Source of the DNA: a virus | DNA: 24,989 bases | Direction: 5' to 3' (one strand) | IMG/VR virus record: IMGVR_UViG_3300035181_000109 | Span: 1-24,989 of that record | Part shown: positions 22,827 to 24,989 of the stretch, piece after piece | How positions within the stretch are numbered: position 1 is the stretch's first letter | Layout: every line of letters begins with the position of its first letter | Translations under genes and position numbers: made by a program | The notes under the pieces: model-generated | What the model saw: only the letters and a program-made list of their open reading frames with translations | Told to the model about the DNA's origin: nothing | Databases searched by the model: none

Positions 22827-23153
22827 ATGTCAATTATCCAACGCCGCCGTGGAAATACCCACAAGGACTTGCTGACAATTATCAGTTCGTCAACCAATTT
22901 GCCGATCGACATCACGGGGTGCAGCTTTACCATGAACGTCACCACCGATAAAGCGCCCGACTCGCTCGGCGCCAATTTGCTGTATTCGCTGGTGGGAACA
23001 ATAGTTACCCCCGCCACAAACGGCCAAGTCACATTCGCCCCAACGCAGATTCAGGCAACACAAGCTGATGGCACGTACTACTACGAAGTTATTATGACGG
23101 ACGCACAAGGGCTTACCGAAACAGTGGCCTTGGACAAGTACGTCTATTATTAA
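22827..23153 (+). CDS. BppU-like small Ig-type baseplate/fibre protein
   Basis: 108 residues. ATG 22827 is chosen because AGGAGC lies 6 bases upstream; an earlier ATG/GTG in frame at 22803 lacks a site. The RRRGNTHKDLLTIISSSTNL start, DITGCSFTMNVTTDK, then VTFAPTQIQATQADGTYYYE and VIMTDAQGLTETVAL follow the layout of the Ig-like N-terminal domain of BppU-type baseplate proteins. It is the last gene of the + strand late operon; its stop is overlapped by a - strand ORF. Confidence 0.65.
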   Translation: MSIIQRRRGNTHKDLLTIISSSTNLPIDITGCSFTMNVTTDKAPDSLGANLLYSLVGTIVTPATNGQVTFAPTQIQATQADGTYYYEVIMTDAQGLTETVALDKYVYY

Positions 23154-23245
23154 TCGTGCGTTCCTGTGCTAATGAACCAGCCTAGAAACAAGGCAACTGG
23201 AATAGACACAAGAAACCAGAAAAGTAGTGCAAGCAGGAAGTCCAT
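23150..23245 (-). CDS. 31-residue single-TM small ORF
   Basis: Reads MDFLLALLFWFLVSIPVALF and continues for 11 more residues, ending at TAA (complement of 23150-23152). AAGGAA lies about 7 bases before the ATG, a good site for the strand. Almost the whole length is hydrophobic, so a membrane location is likely. It overlaps the last late gene tail to tail by 4 bases. It may be the last gene of the - strand block. Its small size means chance cannot be excluded. Confidence 0.5.
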   Translation of the reverse strand: MDFLLALLFWFLVSIPVALFLGWFISTGTHD

Positions 23246-23271
23246 TTCATTTTCCTTGTGTAATTTCAACT

Positions 23272-23490
23272 TCAAGTTTCATTCGGAACCTCCGGTAACG
23301 ACATCCAGTGAGTAGGTTCGGTTTCCAACGAACAATACAAAATGTTGCAGCCAAACCAACCAGCTTGTATATGGATGGCACGCAGAATTTCTGCGCCACA
23401 TGCTACCAGCACAGGCTTCCCGTTTTCTGGCAATCTGTCGGTGACTGGCGTCCAGGCGCAAAGCATACGTAGCCGATTTATTTCGTCCAT
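23272..23490 (-). CDS. DUF551-family small protein
   Basis: 72 residues. It has the short family pattern: WTPVTDRLPENGKPVLVACG, then a hydrophobic strand section and the closing THWMSLPEVP. DUF551 proteins are common in phage early or accessory blocks and have no known function. The start ATG (complement of 23488-23490) has a weak site; the N-terminal helix MDEINRLRMLCA precedes the domain. It is 37 bases from the next upstream gene. Confidence 0.78.
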   Translation of the reverse strand: MDEINRLRMLCAWTPVTDRLPENGKPVLVACGAEILRAIHIQAGWFGCNILYCSLETEPTHWMSLPEVPNET

Positions 23491-23527
23491 TGCCTGTTTT
23501 TTGGGAACATGGTTATTTCCTCAATTC

Positions 23528-23755
23528 TTAATGCTTCAATGCCGACACCGTGATTTTGTTAAACCATCGCCGGATAACGTAGCTCCTAACCAGCGAAACG
23601 ACAGTGAACCACACGCCGATAGCAATATTGTCCGACAACGGAATGTGAATTCCGTACATCGGGAAGATTACCAATTGAGAAACCAGCGCCACGGTGTATC
23701 CGATTAAGATGTTTGTCGCCGACTCAATCAGGCTATGGGTTTTTGTTTGGCTCAT
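23528..23755 (-). CDS. DUF7220-like small membrane protein
   Basis: 75 residues. It reads MSQTKTHSLIESATNILIGY, then SQLVIFPMYGIHIPLSDNIA, with two membrane segments at about residues 15-33 and 44-62 and a basic end RSYVIRRWFNK. The MSQTKTHSLIES start and IPLSDN are the recurring features of this phage family. Its role is unknown. Its ATG overlaps the methyltransferase stop (ATGA), so the two are coupled. Confidence 0.75.
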   Translation of the reverse strand: MSQTKTHSLIESATNILIGYTVALVSQLVIFPMYGIHIPLSDNIAIGVWFTVVSLVRSYVIRRWFNKITVSALKH

Positions 23756-24687
23756 GCGAACAAGTCTCCGGTATCTTTCATCGCCGCCTGCACATTCAGC
23801 ACCATCTGCTTGTAGTAACTGTCCTTTAATTCAATTGCGATGGCCTTCCTTTTCATGCGTAGAGCAGTTACAGGTTCGGAACCAATCCCGCCAAATGGTG
23901 AAAAAACCACATCGCCAGGATTCGTCCATAGTTTTATGCCGCGCTCGATGACTTGTAGTTGAAGCGGGCATATATGTCGCTCATCTTCGTTGTCTCTTGC
24001 GCTTCTGTATTGGAGTGTTTCGCTGGGGTTAATATCCATCCATACCGGGCTGGCGAGTTGCTGCCATTCCTGAACTGGCAATACGTTTAAACTCTGAGTG
24101 GCGCAATCCTTCCCTTCTTCTGCGCAGACCTCAGACAGTTCTGCTTCGTCCCTGTAATGTCGCACCCTATCGACGATTTCGCCCGGGGCTCGCATCGTCA
24201 CCAGATAGTCAGGGATGCCCTGACGGCTCATGGTTGCGTTTCCCCTAATAGTCTTATGCAGTAAACCTAATGCTTTGGTGCGCTGCATCGCCGTCACCGG
24301 ATCTTTCCAGATGCAGACCTCGCTGGCATAAATAAAGCCGTGACGCTGAAATGCGCGAATCAGATCACCGCGAAAGTCTTTCAGGCCGATGTAGCCATCG
24401 CGCTCCTTGCTGGTGGGCATAAGCATGCAGTGGAAGCTGACGTTATGACCTGGCTTCATTACCCGGCGTAGTTCCTGAATGATGAAGTCGAAATGCGCGA
24501 AGAATTCTTCATCTGATCTTGAATTTCCGAGATCGCGGGTAGAATTTGAATAGGTGTAAAGCGATGCGAACGGGGGCGAGAATATTGAATAATCTACGCT
24601 TGAATCCGGCAAGCCTTTCATTACCTCACACGAATCGCCGTGATACAGCGCATAGTCTTCTGTTACTGTTTGATTGATGACATTCAT
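23752..24687 (-). CDS. Beta-class DNA methyltransferase (N4C/N6A type)
   Basis: 311 residues. The catalytic motif IV is FSPPF (residues 36-40) and the AdoMet motif I is FSPFGGIGS (residues 262-270), in the order motif IV before motif I that defines the beta class. SPP-type motif IV is usual for N4-cytosine enzymes but also occurs elsewhere, so the methylated base cannot be settled. A target-recognition region probably lies around residues 140-240. No restriction endonuclease is next to it in this window, so it is likely an orphan enzyme that protects phage DNA or alters its regulation. It overlaps the helicase stop and the DUF7220 start, both by ATGA. Confidence 0.85.
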   Translation of the reverse strand: MNVINQTVTEDYALYHGDSCEVMKGLPDSSVDYSIFSPPFASLYTYSNSTRDLGNSRSDEEFFAHFDFIIQELRRVMKPGHNVSFHCMLMPTSKERDGYIGLKDFRGDLIRAFQRHGFIYASEVCIWKDPVTAMQRTKALGLLHKTIRGNATMSRQGIPDYLVTMRAPGEIVDRVRHYRDEAELSEVCAEEGKDCATQSLNVLPVQEWQQLASPVWMDINPSETLQYRSARDNEDERHICPLQLQVIERGIKLWTNPGDVVFSPFGGIGSEPVTALRMKRKAIAIELKDSYYKQMVLNVQAAMKDTGDLFA

Positions 24688-24989
24688 GATGCAATCCTCA
24701 GAAAATTAGGAACCGCAATTTGCGCGGATGTGTTGTAAGTGTTTGTCTCGCGTTTGAATCCCAGAATATTCTCTTTGATGGCTTCGAGCGTTTCCGATGA
24801 AAGCGCGTCGGCCATGGCGCGAGCGTCCTTCTCCTTGCGCTCCAAGTTTTTTACCACAGACCCCTCCTGCTCGGATGCGAAGATATGGACATTTACCGCA
24901 TTCTTCTGTCCAAAACGCCATGATCTTCTGACCGCTTGATAATATGCCTCATAGGAATCCGTCACCCCGACGAATGCCATATTGCAACA
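24684..24989 (-). CDS. SNF2-type helicase, C-terminal part (5' end outside window)
   Basis: Frame open to the right edge; about 101 residues visible. VTDSYEAYYQAVRRSWRFGQ is a good match to helicase motif VI of the SNF2/DEAD-box superfamily 2 proteins found in phages (arginine fingers in QAxRRxxRxGQ). A Lys/Glu-rich helical tail follows (VVKNLERKEKDARAMADAL). The ATPase core lies outside the window. Phage proteins of this kind are thought to remodel DNA during replication or recombination. It overlaps the methyltransferase start by ATGA. Confidence 0.85.
   Translation of the reverse strand, partial: CCNMAFVGVTDSYEAYYQAVRRSWRFGQKNAVNVHIFASEQEGSVVKNLERKEKDARAMADALSSETLEAIKENILGFKRETNTYNTSAQIAVPNFLRIAS

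Noticed and set aside
1-24989. tRNA, rRNA, integrase or attachment sites
   Set aside because: None recognised on either strand by inspection; a covariance-model scan would be needed to exclude small RNAs.

Overview
This window is the late half of a tailed-phage genome (free phage or prophage), followed by the end of an oppositely oriented early or accessory block. Gene order and families are those of a long, non-contractile-tailed (siphovirus-like) phage with an HK97-type capsid. The phiE125 gp8-type connector, GC-rich coding sequence and general flavour of the proteins suggest a beta- or gammaproteobacterial host, with Burkholderiales or relatives most likely. No bacterial chromosomal gene, integrase, att site, tRNA, rRNA or CRISPR array is visible, so lysogeny cannot be decided from this piece.

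Layout on the + strand. Bases 1-3012 hold the end of an S49 prohead protease, the major capsid protein, a small head protein and the head-tail connector. Bases 3013-5653 hold head closure, tail completion, the tail tube, the tail assembly chaperones (with a clear -1 frameshift site) and an HK97 gp10-like protein. Bases 5643-14862 hold the tape measure, two minor tail proteins, a large tail-tip protein with FN3 domains, and small tail or fibre proteins. An HNH homing-type endonuclease lies among the latter, with an in-frame stop in its first zinc finger. Bases 14877-17707 look like the lysis and accessory region: two lipoproteins, two small membrane proteins, a candidate endolysin, a second HNH gene, a DUF1353 protein and a small Cys/Trp-rich ORF. 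Bases 17685-23153 return to virion proteins: a large beta-helical fibre or spike, another large virion protein and several small fibre or baseplate-like proteins.

On the - strand (23150-24989, reading right to left) are the C-terminus of an SNF2-type helicase, a beta-class DNA methyltransferase, a two-TM DUF7220-like protein, a DUF551-like protein and a 31-residue single-TM ORF. The first three are joined by ATGA overlaps. This block converges on the + strand late operon and ends within 4 bases of its last gene.

Most junctions are ATGA or TAATG overlaps or very short gaps, so translation coupling is probably general. The exceptions are the short gaps around the three presumed high-copy proteins (capsid, small head protein, tail tube), each of which carries GC-rich hairpins, some with T-tracts. 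I found no convincing wholly new system. The best leads are the broken zinc finger of the HNH gene, the hairpin-bounded capsid and tube genes, the DSH pentapeptide-repeat lipoprotein, and the small unlisted membrane ORFs.
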